Assembly (NCBI GenBank): GCA_020201435.1
Contig: JAIVGS010000194.1
Coordinates: forward strand, 1-33,112
Source of the DNA: Myxococcales bacterium
GTDB taxonomy: Bacteria; Myxococcota; Myxococcia; Myxococcales; 40CM-4-68-19
DNA length: 33,112 nt
Direction of reading: 5' to 3'
Within the stretch, counting starts at the first letter, position 1; each line of letters starts with the position of its first letter. Below are positions 1 through 9,000 of this stretch, piece after piece. The notes below the pieces were generated by a model. It worked only from the letters and a program-made list of their open reading frames with translations, was not told the origin of the DNA and ran no database searches. A program made the translations under genes and the position numbers.

Positions 1-460
1 CCGCGGGCGGCAGGGTGGGCATCTGATCGAGCACCCGCGCGCCCGCGCCGGCGGTGCCCGAGCCAAACCGGGCGACTTCGCGCCCGAGCGCCACCAGCCG
101 TTCGGCCTCGGCATGCGCGCGCCTCTTGAGCTCGCCGCGCTGCTGCGTGCGGTCGTCACGCGCGCCGAGGCCGTCGAGCACCGAAGGGCCGCCGGCCATG
201 GCTTCATGCGGCAGAAGGCCGCGGGCGAGCACCACGTCCCATCCCGGCGCGCCGTCCCAGGCATAGACGTCGACCTGCTGGGCGAGCGTCTCCAACTGCG
301 CCAGCGGCGCGTCGGCGGGGTCGTGGCGGGTGAGCGGAATCGCCGCCGCCACGGCGTCGAGGAGAAGCTCGGCGAGCTGCCGCGCCGCCGCCTTGCGCTC
401 GGCGAAATCGTCGCGCAGCGCGCGTTCGAGCGACGCCGCCAGCTCTTCTTCAGGCAGCAT
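1..460 (-). CDS. Unknown protein, 3' end cut off by window edge
   Basis: An open frame starts with ATG at 460 and runs off the left edge without a stop, so 153 residues are visible. I do not recognise a family. The visible part begins MLPEEELAASLERAL, is soluble and rich in Ala, Leu, Arg and Glu, and looks mostly helical. A short stretch with aromatic residues (VDVYAWDGAPGWDVVLARG, about residues 66-84) and a Gly/Ala-rich part (GSGTAGAGA) near residue 140 interrupt this. There is no signal peptide or membrane segment. Its start overlaps the end of the upstream VIT-type transporter gene by 11 bp in another frame, so the two are probably co-transcribed and translationally coupled. That is the only hint to a role, possibly in iron or metal handling. 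It is called real because of the overlap and the coding-like codon pattern. Confidence 0.6.
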   Translation of the reverse strand, partial: MLPEEELAASLERALRDDFAERKAAARQLAELLLDAVAAAIPLTRHDPADAPLAQLETLAQQVDVYAWDGAPGWDVVLARGLLPHEAMAGGPSVLDGLGARDDRTQQRGELKRRAHAEAERLVALGREVARFGSGTAGAGARVLDQMPTLPPA

Positions 461-1190
461 GGACGATCAACCGGCCGGCGAGGAACGTCGCGGCGGCAGC
501 CAGCGCGCCGACCAGCACCGTCTCGAGCCCGCTCCGCAGCCACGGTCGCCCGGTCATCAGCGTCTTGAGCGACCCGGCCACGAAGAGCGCAACCAGGGTG
601 CAGACCACCGAGAGCGTGAACGCGGTCTGCACCTGCACCGGCAGCGCGTACGGAATCACCGGGAACGCCGCGCCGAGGGCATACGCGACCGCGACGACGA
701 AGCCGGATCGGATCGGCGCCGCGGTCGGAACCGCCGAGAGCCCGAGCTCCTCGGTCATCATCGTGTCGACCCAGAAGACCGGGTCCGCTGTCACGTGCGC
801 CACCATCTGGTCGAGGGCCTCGCCGCGGAAGCCCTTGCGCGCGAAGATGGTCCGGACCTCCTTGCGCTCCTCGTCGGGGAACTCGTCGACCTCGCGCTCC
901 TCGCGCTGCCGCTCGCTCAAGATGAACTCGCGCTCGCTCTTGGCGGCGAGGAAGGCGCCGAGGCCCATCGCGATGGTGCCGCCGATCAGCTCGGCGAGCC
1001 CCGCCAGCAGCACGATCGTCGTCGAGACGGCCGCGCCGTGCACGCCGGAGACGACCGCGAACGCCGCCACCAGGCCGTCGTTGGCGCCGAAGACCAGATC
1101 TCGCAGCGAGCGGCCCCCCGGGATGTGGGCGGCCTCGGTGTGGGTCGCTCCGTCCTCGCGGGTGCGGATGAAGAACTTGGGCAGGCGCAC
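450..1190 (-). CDS. VIT1/CCC1 family iron/manganese transporter
   Basis: Inner-membrane transporter of the VIT1/CCC1 family, which moves Fe2+ or Mn2+ out of the cytoplasm. From the GTG at 1190 it has 246 residues. The first membrane helix carries the family signature GANDGLVAAFAVVSG (about 35-49), including its conserved Asp, and the second carries AMGLGAFLAAKSE (74-86). A long acidic cytoplasmic segment follows (about 86-150), with many Glu residues of the kind that bind metal in plant VIT1. Three further hydrophobic helices lie at about 161-183, 190-208 and 222-242. The frame stays open up to an ATG at 1295, but those extra 35 residues (starting MRMRISLNING) are not family-like and would overlap the divergent permease gene, so GTG 1190 is preferred; its ribosome site is weak. 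The neighbouring FTR1 importer and the Fur-like site indicate iron homeostasis. Confidence 0.85.
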   Translation of the reverse strand: MRLPKFFIRTREDGATHTEAAHIPGGRSLRDLVFGANDGLVAAFAVVSGVHGAAVSTTIVLLAGLAELIGGTIAMGLGAFLAAKSEREFILSERQREEREVDEFPDEERKEVRTIFARKGFRGEALDQMVAHVTADPVFWVDTMMTEELGLSAVPTAAPIRSGFVVAVAYALGAAFPVIPYALPVQVQTAFTLSVVCTLVALFVAGSLKTLMTGRPWLRSGLETVLVGALAAAATFLAGRLIVHAA

Positions 1191-1269
1191 GCGGCGTCTT
1201 GTAGCGAAGCCCGCGGCGACTTGCCACGGGGGATGACAAAAAAGCGGTTGCCCACTATCCTCTCCGTTG

Positions 1270-3225
1270 ATGTTGAGACTGATTCTCATTCTCACCGCGG
1301 CCGTGGCGCCGGCCGCGCGGACGGCGGCGGCCTCGCCGGCGGCCGGGCCGCAGCCGAAGGCGGAGGCATTGGAAGACCAGCCGCTGCGGCGGGTGGTGGC
1401 GCTGCTCGACTACGTGTCCGCCGATTACCCGCGCGCCGTCGGGCCGGGCGGCGAAGTGCTGTCGGCCGCCGAGCACCAGGAGCAGATCGGCTTCGTGCAG
1501 GACGCCGCCCGCGAGCTGCGCGCCGACGTGGAGGCCGAGGACATCGGCGTCAAGCTCGACGCGCTCGGCCGCGCCGTGGCCGCGAGGGCGTCTCCCGCCG
1601 AAGTCGCGTCCGAGGCGCGCGCGCTGCGCGACCAGATCGTGCAGCGGTTCCACGTGGTCCTCTTTCCGGTGCACGCTCCCGATCTCTCCCGCGGCGCGCA
1701 GGCGTACGCCCAGGCCTGCGCCGCGTGCCACGGAGTCGACGGCCGCCCGAACGCGTCGATCGGCCTGGAGACCAAGCCGCCCGATTTCAGCAAGCCCGAC
1801 GACGTCAAGGAGATGAGCCCGCAGCGCGTCTTCAGCGCGGTCACCTACGGCGTGCCGCGGACGCAGATGCCGGCGTTCGACGTCGGGCTCGACGACGCCG
1901 CGCGCTGGAACGTCGCCTTCTACCTGCTGACGCTCGCGCACCCCGAGGCGTCCGCGCACGGGCTCGACCTGGCCCGCGCGGCGCTGGTTCCCACCCGGTA
2001 CCGCGACCTCGCCTCGCTCTCCGACCAGGACCTGCGGGCGAGGCTCGCCACCGCCGGCCTTTCGCCGTCCGCCGTCGAAGAGGCGATCGCCGCGCTTCGC
2101 AGGGGTCCGTTCAGCGAACCCGCGGAGATGATCGAGGCCCAGGGCCTGGCCAGGGCCCGGCATGACGCGCAGAGAGCGGCGGCGCTGGCGCGCTCCGGCG
2201 ATCGGGACCACGCGCGCCGCACGCTGATCTCGGCCTACCTCGACCACTTCGAGCCCCACGAAGCCGTCCTCCGCGCGCGCGACGCGAATCTGGTGACCGA
2301 GATCGAGGGCGCGTTCCTCGCCCTGCGCTCGTCGATCGACGCCGGCCGCGATCCGGAGCCCGACGCGGTCCGGCTCGACGCGCTGCTGGAGATGGCCGAC
2401 GTCCGCGGCCCGGGCGGCGCGCTGGTCGCGTTCGTCGCCGCGCTCGCCATCGCGCTGCGCGAAGGAGTCGAAGCCGCCCTCCTCGTCGCCGCGATGCTCG
2501 CGCTGTTGCGCAAGGCCGGACGCGCCCGCGACGCCAACGCCGTCCACGTCGGCTGGCTCTCGGCGCTCGCCGCCGGCGCGATCACCTGGTGGGGCTCGGG
2601 CGTCCTCCTCTCGCGGCTCTCCGGCGCCCACCGCGAGCTGATCGAGGGCGTCCTCCAGCTCGTCCTCGCCGCGCTGATCCTCTACGCCAGCCACTGGCTC
2701 TTCGCCGCGATGAGCTCGCGCCGGCTCTTCTCCACCTTCTTTCAGCGCTCGATGGCCGGCGCGTCCGCCGCCGTCGTCCTCGGCACCACCTTCATCGCCG
2801 TGTACCGCGAGATGCTGGAGGTGGTGATGTTCTTCCGCAGCCTGGTCCTCGAGTCGCCGGGCGCGGGCGGAGCGGTCGCCGCCGGCGCGATCGCCGGCAT
2901 CGTCGCGCTGGTGGCCCTGGTCGCGCTCTTCCAGCGTCTGCAGAAGAAGCTCAAACCGCGGCCGCTGCTCGTTGCTTGTGGAACGATCCTGAGCGGCCTC
3001 GCGGTGCTCATGGTCGGCAATGGCATCCGATCGCTGCAGCTCCAGGGAGCGCTGCCGCTCACCGTCTGGGGCGCGTTCCAGCTGCCGGCGCTCGGCCTGT
3101 ACGCGACGCGCGAGGGCCTGCTCGCGCAGGGCCTGGTGATCCTCAGCCTCGCCGCGTCGGCGCTGTGGAGCTCGACCCACCACGGCGGCCCGGCGCCGAA
3201 AGACCGCGCGCAGGCCGCGGTCTAA
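1270..3225 (+). CDS. Cytochrome c-FTR1 fusion iron permease
   Basis: High-affinity iron permease of the FTR1/EfeU type with an extracytoplasmic cytochrome c domain at its N-terminus, 651 residues. A signal peptide (1-21, LRLILILTAAVAPAA) leads to a helical region (30-135). A class I cytochrome c domain follows, with heme site CAACH (150-154) and probable axial Met200 (TQMPAF). After a helical linker (230-380) comes the membrane permease with the two REXXE iron-binding motifs, REGVE (397-401) and REMLE (513-517), in separate helices. FTR1 proteins import Fe3+, and the heme domain probably passes electrons during iron oxidation or reduction at the outer face; that coupling is inferred. ATG 1270 is chosen because the signal peptide starts there (a TTG directly precedes it). 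A Fur-like box covers the first codons. The stop lies 5 bases from that of the convergent lipoprotein gene. Confidence 0.9.
   Translation: MLRLILILTAAVAPAARTAAASPAAGPQPKAEALEDQPLRRVVALLDYVSADYPRAVGPGGEVLSAAEHQEQIGFVQDAARELRADVEAEDIGVKLDALGRAVAARASPAEVASEARALRDQIVQRFHVVLFPVHAPDLSRGAQAYAQACAACHGVDGRPNASIGLETKPPDFSKPDDVKEMSPQRVFSAVTYGVPRTQMPAFDVGLDDAARWNVAFYLLTLAHPEASAHGLDLARAALVPTRYRDLASLSDQDLRARLATAGLSPSAVEEAIAALRRGPFSEPAEMIEAQGLARARHDAQRAAALARSGDRDHARRTLISAYLDHFEPHEAVLRARDANLVTEIEGAFLALRSSIDAGRDPEPDAVRLDALLEMADVRGPGGALVAFVAALAIALREGVEAALLVAAMLALLRKAGRARDANAVHVGWLSALAAGAITWWGSGVLLSRLSGAHRELIEGVLQLVLAALILYASHWLFAAMSSRRLFSTFFQRSMAGASAAVVLGTTFIAVYREMLEVVMFFRSLVLESPGAGGAVAAGAIAGIVALVALVALFQRLQKKLKPRPLLVACGTILSGLAVLMVGNGIRSLQLQGALPLTVWGAFQLPALGLYATREGLLAQGLVILSLAASALWSSTHHGGPAPKDRAQAAV
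1274..1294. promoter_or_regulatory. Putative Fur box
   Basis: TGAGACTGATTCTCA (1274-1288) is a 7-1-7 inverted repeat with one mismatch, and a second overlapping copy shifted by 6 bp ends at 1294. Read on the minus strand, 1293-1275 matches the classical 19-bp Fur consensus at 15 of 19 positions. It lies between the start of the VIT-type gene (1190) and the permease start (1270), and covers codons 2-9 of the permease. On the minus strand a GATAGT element (about 1254-1259) could be a -10 whose -35 falls in the box. An iron-dependent repressor acting on both iron genes is the simplest reading. The alternative is a chance match produced by Leu/Ile codons of the signal peptide. Confidence 0.65.
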
Positions 3226-3230
3226 AAGAG

Positions 3231-3749
3231 CTATTGCGGCGCTTTCACGGCCTTGCTCACGCAGCGCCCCTTTTCGCAAGCGGGCGAGGTCTGCGACCGC
3301 GGCGGCGCGCAGGACGGCATCGGGCACGCCGGCCCCTGGGCGCACTTCGCCTGGATCGCCTCGGCTGCCTTCTTCGTCACCGCCCGCGGCGTGCAGAGCA
3401 TCGGGCAGCACCCGCCCGCCGCGACCATCGTGAACGCGCAGTCGTCGTCGCCGCCGCAGGCCGAGTCGTCCGGCGCGCCGTCCGATGCAGACCCGTGCTG
3501 CGCCACGGCGGCAGCCGCTTCCGCCGCGGTCATCGGCCCGCTCGGCGACGTCGGCGCCGTGGGCGCACCGCCGGTCGTCGGGACCGGGGTCGCCGGCGAC
3601 CCCTGTTTTCCCGCTTCCGGCGTCGACGGCCGCTCGGGGGCCGCATTCGAGGGCAGGCTGGAAGCGACCGTGGTCGCCCCCGGCGCCGCGGCGTCCTTCG
3701 ACCGCGAGGCGCAGCCGAACACGAGCAGACCGAGGATCAGAGCGCGCAT
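3231..3749 (-). CDS. Cys-rich putative lipoprotein
   Basis: 172-residue exported protein of unknown function. A short hydrophobic leader (MRALILGLLVFGC) ends at Cys13, which fits a lipoprotein signal, although Phe at -2 is unusual. Residues 20-75 are a low-complexity Pro/Ala/Thr/Ser linker of the kind common in myxobacterial outer-membrane lipoproteins. The C-terminal part (about 85-165) holds ten cysteines, including CGGDDDC and GGCCPMLC, and is probably a small disulfide-stabilised domain. The gene is convergent with the cytochrome c-FTR1 permease, so proximity alone does not show a shared role. It lies downstream of the histidine kinase gene on the same strand (54-base gap) and could be read from it. 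I cannot assign a function. Confidence 0.75.
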   Translation of the reverse strand: MRALILGLLVFGCASRSKDAAAPGATTVASSLPSNAAPERPSTPEAGKQGSPATPVPTTGGAPTAPTSPSGPMTAAEAAAAVAQHGSASDGAPDDSACGGDDDCAFTMVAAGGCCPMLCTPRAVTKKAAEAIQAKCAQGPACPMPSCAPPRSQTSPACEKGRCVSKAVKAPQ

Positions 3750-3803
3750 GGAGCGAACATGCTAGCCGCTCCTGCGGCGGTCAAGCCGCCACGCCGCCGA
3801 GGT

Positions 3804-5159
3804 TCACGCTTTGTGGCGCGCCTTGCGCGGCAGCACGACGGTGAACGTCGTCCCCTCTTCGGCGGTCGACCGGGCTTCGATGCTCCCGCCGTGCGCGAGC
3901 ACCACCTGCTCCACGATGTAGAGCCCGAGCCCGAGGCCGCCGGATCGCGCCCCGCGCCGGCCCGGCTCGAAGACGTGGGGCAGCACGTCGGGCGGAATCG
4001 GCGATCCGCCGTTGTGCGTCTGCAGCACGACCACCTCGGGCTCGCCGTGAAGCCGGACCCGGACCTCGCCGTCCTCGGAGCTGTGCTGCAGCGCATTGCC
4101 GACCAGGTTCGAGATCACCTGCGCCATCCGGTCGGGGTCCCAGTTTCCCCACAGATCGCCGTCGGTCTCGAGCCGCACCGTCCGCGTCGCGTAGGCGAAC
4201 TCGAGCTCCTCGACCGTGTGCTCGCACAGCTCGCGCAGGTCGATCCGGCGCGGGTGGATGGGGAACCCTCCGCCCAGCCGGGTGCGGGCGAAGTCGAGCA
4301 GGTCGTCGATCATCCTCGCCATCCGATCGGCGCTGGAGGCGATCCGCCCGACCACCCGCGACTGCTTCTCGCTCAGGCCCGCGTAGCGGAGCAGGAGCTG
4401 CGCCGAGGTCACGATCGCGGTGAGCGGATTGCGCAGGTCGTGACCGACCACGCCGATCAGGTGCTCGCGGAACCGCGCCGTCTGCTCGCCCTCCATCTCC
4501 CGCTGCTTGCGCTCGCCGATGTCGGCGAGGATGGCGATCGACCCGGAGATCTCCCCTCGCGTGTCGCGGAGCGGAGCGACCGACAGCGCCAGGTCGAGGA
4601 TCGCCCCGTCCTTGCGCGCGCGGCGCACCTCGCGGTTGCGGATCACCTCGCCCGCCATCGACGCTTCGGCCATCGCGCGCGATTCGTCCTGGCTCTCGGG
4701 AGGCACGAACGGCAGCGGCTTCCCGAGCACCTCCACGCGCTGCCAGCCGAACAGCTCCTCGGCCGCGCGGTTCCAGATCCGCACCAGCCCGCGCCGGTCG
4801 ACCGACAGGATCGGCAGCGGGGAGGCCTCGATCAACGACTCGAAGGTCTGCAGCGCGTGCTGCGCCTGGCGCGAGCCGTTGAAAGCCTCCATCGCCTCGG
4901 CCTCGGCGGCGTCGATGGTGCGGCAGAGCGCGCGGGCGTCGGCGACGTCGACCGCCTGCTGTCCGGCGAGATCGAGCACGACGTCGCGGAGCGCGGCGCA
5001 GGAGCGGGCCGCGTCGGCGGGTTCCCTGCCGTCACAACCTCTGGCCGCGAGCTGCGCGAGCCTCGTGAGCGCAGCCTCGCGCCGCCGGGCGTTCGTTCCG
5101 CCGGCCCGCAACAGCCCGGCCAGTTGCCGGGCCTCGACCAGGGCCCCCCGCTCCCCCAC
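3804..5159 (-). CDS. PAS-domain sensor histidine kinase
   Basis: Cytoplasmic sensor kinase of 451 residues with no membrane segment. The N-terminal 95 residues are helical and may be a small sensory bundle (an RsbR-N-like fold is possible but not shown). A PAS domain covers about 104-220 (SPLPILSVDRRGLVRIWN, then ELFGW). HisKA has the phosphoacceptor in VVGHDLRNPLTAI (His240). HATPase_c covers about 340-447 with the N box ISNLVGNALQHS, a G1 region of the HNGGSPIP type lacking the usual Asp, and the G2 loop GGLGLGLYIV. These variants are seen in other PAS kinases of this subgroup, so activity is expected. The GTG start at 5159 is fixed by an in-frame stop at 5171-5169. No response regulator is adjacent; the orphan regulator at 25097-25615 is one possible partner. 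The PilZ gene lies 87 bases upstream on the same strand. Confidence 0.9.
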   Translation of the reverse strand: MGERGALVEARQLAGLLRAGGTNARRREAALTRLAQLAARGCDGREPADAARSCAALRDVVLDLAGQQAVDVADARALCRTIDAAEAEAMEAFNGSRQAQHALQTFESLIEASPLPILSVDRRGLVRIWNRAAEELFGWQRVEVLGKPLPFVPPESQDESRAMAEASMAGEVIRNREVRRARKDGAILDLALSVAPLRDTRGEISGSIAILADIGERKQREMEGEQTARFREHLIGVVGHDLRNPLTAIVTSAQLLLRYAGLSEKQSRVVGRIASSADRMARMIDDLLDFARTRLGGGFPIHPRRIDLRELCEHTVEELEFAYATRTVRLETDGDLWGNWDPDRMAQVISNLVGNALQHSSEDGEVRVRLHGEPEVVVLQTHNGGSPIPPDVLPHVFEPGRRGARSGGLGLGLYIVEQVVLAHGGSIEARSTAEEGTTFTVVLPRKARHKA

Positions 5160-5187
5160 GGGCTCAACTTATGCATCGGTCTTCGCA

Positions 5188-5212
5188 GCGCCTGTCGCAA
5201 TGCGGCAGGCGC
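5188..5212. terminator. Stem-loop between PilZ gene and kinase gene
   Basis: GCGCCTGTCGC (5188-5198), a 3-base loop and GCGGCAGGCGC (5202-5212) form an 11-bp stem with one G-U pair. It lies 35 bases past the PilZ stop and just before the kinase start. There is no T-run on either side, so it is not a classical intrinsic terminator. It may attenuate read-through, protect an mRNA end, or be a chance GC-rich hairpin. Confidence 0.35.
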
Positions 5213-5246
5213 GCGAGCGTGCGCTCGGGCGGGCGCCAGGCCGCGG

Positions 5247-5951
5247 CTAGAGCGCGATCTTGCCGGTGATCTCGTCCTTGCTGCGCAGCCGCGGCGGCTC
5301 GGGCTCGATCACGCCCTTTCCGTTGCAGCAGAACCCCGGGTGGCAGCTCTCCCAGGCGCGCGTCCAGTGCACCTCGGTCTCCGCCACCAGCCGGCTCACC
5401 GCCGACCTCCCGATCAAATCGAGCTGGTCGAACTGCACGCCCAGCTCGGACCCCTCGGTCCAGGCCACGTACCCGAAGGAGAGGTCGTGGAACGTCAGGC
5501 GATCGGGCGACAGCATGCGGATCTCGACGTGCTCGCGCCGCGGCATGCCGGCGATGCCGCCGATCCGCGCGCCTCCCGCGCTCAGGTCGAGCATCCGTCC
5601 GGTCTCGATCCGGCCTCCGCCGCGCACCTCGACCAGCACGTCGCAGCCCATCCGCGGGCTGCGCCGGCAATCGGGTATCGGGTCGCGCAGCGGACGGGTG
5701 TCGAGCAGCTCGATCCAGGTGCCGCTGCCCTCGAGGGACCCGACCACCCAGCCGTGGAGCAGCCGGCTCGGGCCGCCGGATTCGTCGAACGTCCATTCCA
5801 GGCACACCGGCGCATAGGGCAGGAGCCGCAGCTTGTCGTCGCGGTAGAAGAAGAGCGTGTGCTCCTCGATCTTCCGCACGTGCGCCTGGGCCTGCTTCAC
5901 GTCCGCGAAGCGGTAGCGCAAGCGCGTGGTCGCCCTGGCCTGGATCTCCAT
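5247..5951 (-). CDS. PilZ-domain protein, possible c-di-GMP effector
   Basis: 234-residue soluble protein. The C-terminal half is a PilZ domain (about 94-190) with the c-di-GMP-binding signature: an Arg-rich CRRSPR (95-100) followed by the DLSAGGAR motif (122-129), which gives the D/NxSxxG pattern. The N-terminal half (about 15-90) is a beta-rich domain, perhaps a divergent YcgR/PilZN-like domain. The tail (200-215) has three cysteines, CHPGFCC, which is unusual and could bind metal or heme. The ATG at 5951 is chosen because a strong Shine-Dalgarno (GGAGGGG) lies 4 bases upstream; the frame remains open to 6107 but those residues look like untranslated leader. Role: likely a c-di-GMP-responsive regulator of motility, exopolysaccharide or development; the target is unknown. 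Confidence 0.8.
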   Translation of the reverse strand: MEIQARATTRLRYRFADVKQAQAHVRKIEEHTLFFYRDDKLRLLPYAPVCLEWTFDESGGPSRLLHGWVVGSLEGSGTWIELLDTRPLRDPIPDCRRSPRMGCDVLVEVRGGGRIETGRMLDLSAGGARIGGIAGMPRREHVEIRMLSPDRLTFHDLSFGYVAWTEGSELGVQFDQLDLIGRSAVSRLVAETEVHWTRAWESCHPGFCCNGKGVIEPEPPRLRSKDEITGKIAL

Positions 5952-6046
5952 GTCCCCTCCGGAAATGGGTTTCGATGGCAACAGAATCGGACAGGAGGAA
6001 ACAAGGTCCAGGGGTGGGTGTCGGGGCCGGCCGGGCGCACCCGGGC

Positions 6047-9000
6047 CTACACGGCGAGAAGCACGCCGCGGGCCCTCGAGCCCGTGGCGGCCTCCACCGC
6101 CGCGCAATAGAGCCGGATCTGCTCGGCATAGTGGGGCCGGTCGGTCGCGTCGGTCTTGAAATCGATCACCGTCCAGCCGGCCGCGTCGCGGAAGGCGAGA
6201 TCGACCACGCCTTCGAGAAGGGTCCCGTCGGCCAGCCGATGCAGGACCGGCTCTTCACGCCGGCACTCGTCGCTGCGGGCCGCGGCCTGCAAGAGCGGAT
6301 GCTGCAGCGCCGCCACCACCGCCGCCGCCGCCGCTGAAATCTCCTCGGCCGGCGCGCCCGCGATGCGTCCCTGCGCGGCAGCCGTGCGCGCGATGCCCTC
6401 GGGGGTGGCGCGCAGGTCGATCTCCGCCAGCACGGCGTGCACCAGCGTGCCGAACCGCCTGCCTCGAGGCCGAGGCGCCTCGCGCCCCGCGACCGTCTCC
6501 AGCGCGACCTCGCTACCCTCCGGCGCCGAGGCGATCGATCGCGCCGTCGCCGTCTCCACCCGCAGCGACGGCGCCGAACCCTTCTCCAGCGTCCGCATCC
6601 GCCGCTCCTGCCAACGAGCGTGCGCCTCCGCCGTCGGCCTCGCCACGCCGTCCTCGCGGAGGAGATCGTGGCTGCGGACGCCTCCCTCGACCTCGCGGTC
6701 GATGGCGCGCTCCTGCGCGTCCCACCAGACGACCTCGTGCGCGCCGGCCTGCGGCGCGTGGAGCCCGGGCGAGACGGAGAGCGGCGCGAGCAGCCCCGCC
6801 GGCCGATCGAGCACCGTCTCCTTGCCGAACGGCGGACACCCGGGCGCGGGCCGCCCCAGCCTGCGCTCGGCCGCGGCCGGGTAGAGCGCCGGGTTGAGCG
6901 GCTCGAGCCAGCCTTTCGGCTCGTCGTCGCCGAGGACCGGCGCCACCAGCACGTCGCGCGCGCGGGTCGTGGCGACGTACGCCACCCGCGTCACCTCCTC
7001 GCGGTCGCGCTGCAAGAGCGCCTCCCGATCGGCGAGCAGCTCACTCGGCGCGCATCCCGCGAGCGGCATCGCCCACACCCGCCGCGCCGGATCGACCAGC
7101 CGCGACGGGTTCTTCGGCGCCGCGGGTGCGCACGGGTCGCAGAGCACGACCACCGGAAACTCGAGCCCCTTGGCCTTGTGCACGCTCATGATCCGGACGC
7201 CCTCGGTGCCTTCCTCGACGACCGGCGCCTCGGCCGCCTCGCCGCGCTCGGCCTCGACGTCGAGCCGGTCGACGAAGGCCCGGAACGAGCTGGCTCCGGC
7301 CGCCTCGAACCGCCGCGCCAGCTCGAGGACCCGCAGCACGTTCGCCAGCGCCTGTTCGCCGGCGTTCCGGATCGCGATGCCGGCATGCGCGCGCGTCGCG
7401 TCGAGCAGTCGCGAGATCGTCTCGGCGATCGGCCGGCGATTGCGCTTTCGATGCAGCTCATCGAGCACCGCGAGCGCGTCGGCAACTTCCGTTTCCTGCC
7501 CCGACAACGAGGGCATCCCGGCCCGAAGCCGGAAACGCTTCTGTCGCTCGCGCCAGAGGAGCAGCGAGTCGTCGCCGACCGCGAACAGCGGCCCGCGCAG
7601 CGTGGCGAACACCGACAGCTCGTCGTCCGGCCATTCGATCGCGTGGGCCGCGGTCCGCATCGCGAGGACCTCCTCGCGGGCGTGGTACGACCGCCCTCCG
7701 ACCAGCACGTGCGGAATCCGCCGCGCCTCGAGCGCGCGGACATAGGGGCGGGTCAGGTCGCCGTCCCAACCCCGCATCCGCTTGAAGAGCAGGCACACGT
7801 GCCGCGCGTCGACCGCCACCGGCTCGCGATCCCGTTCGCTGACTTTCCAGCCGCTGTGCCGGATCAGCCAGTCCACCCAGGCTGCGACCGCCTCCGGGTA
7901 CGACTGCTCGATGCGGAAGTTGACCGGCTTGTCGCCGCGCTCGCCGTAGATCCGCGGCGCAGGCAGCGCGACCAGCGCCGGTTGACCGGCAACAGTCGGC
8001 CGGTTCTGGGCGAGCGCGACGTACGCCGCCTGCGCGCCGCCAGTCATCCGCGGCGCGAACGCGGCGTTCACCGCCTGCTGCAGCGCCGGAACCGACCGGA
8101 ACGAGGTAGTCAAATGTACGAGCTCGGCGCCGGTCGAAAGCAGCAGCGCTTTCACGTCCTCGTAGAGCGCGATGTCCGCCCGCCGGAAGCGATAGATCGA
8201 CTGTTTCGGGTCGCCCACGACGAACAGCTTCCCCGCTCTCGGCCGCGTCTTGCGCCAGTCGGACAGGGCCGGGTCGTCGGCCGCGAGCAGCAGCAGGATC
8301 TCGGCCTGCAGCGGGTCGGTATCCTGAAACTCGTCGACCAGGATGTGGGTGAAGCTCTCCTGGAGGCTGCGGCGGACGTCGCCGTCGTCACGCACCAGAT
8401 CGCGCGCCTTGAGCAGCAGGTCGAGAAAGTCGAGGCACCCCGCCTGCGCCTTGAGCGCCTCGTACCCCTCGCACAGCGGCCGCAGCTCCTCGCGCAGGCA
8501 GGCCGCGAGGTCGGCGGCGCAGGCATCGAGCGCCCTCTCGAGCTCGGTCTTCGCGTCCTCGCGCAGCGTCAGAACCGATGATTTTTCCAGCTCTTTCCCG
8601 AACCACCGCCCGCCCCCGCGCCAGTTCCACAGCCGGCGGCGGCAGAGCTCCTGCAGCTCGGCTTCGAGCCCATCGAGATCGCGTCCGCCCCGGACGGCTT
8701 CGCGCCGCCGCACTTCGCCGACGAAGCGATCGATCTCCGCGATCGACTTCGCCGCCCAATCGTCGGGCCGCTGTGCGCGCGCCGCGAGCTCGCCGACCGA
8801 AGCCAGCTTCGACAGGGCCCGATCGAGCGCCGCCCGGCGATCGAGCGGGTCCCGCCGCCAGGCGCCGTCGAAATCGCGATGCTCGATCAGATCGCGGCCG
8901 GCCTGCCGCAAGAGCTCGCGCGGCGGCGCGTCGCCCGACTTGACCTTCCGCCGCAACAGTCGGCGCACGCCTTCGGGCGGGTCGCCGACGACGCGCTGGA

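Noticed and set aside
1191-1295. Extended N-terminus of the VIT-type transporter from ATG 1295
   Set aside because: The extra residues do not resemble the family and would place the start inside the divergent permease gene and the Fur-like box.
5188-5212. Stem-loop as a true intrinsic terminator
   Set aside because: No T-run on either strand; listed only as a low-confidence hairpin.
1255-6110. Very long open frames antisense or out of frame to the iron, kinase and PilZ genes (718 aa on minus 1255-3411, 1173 aa on plus 2589-6110)
   Set aside because: They are Arg/Pro/Ala/Gly-rich low-complexity translations typical of the wrong frame in GC-rich DNA and lie over genes with clear motifs.
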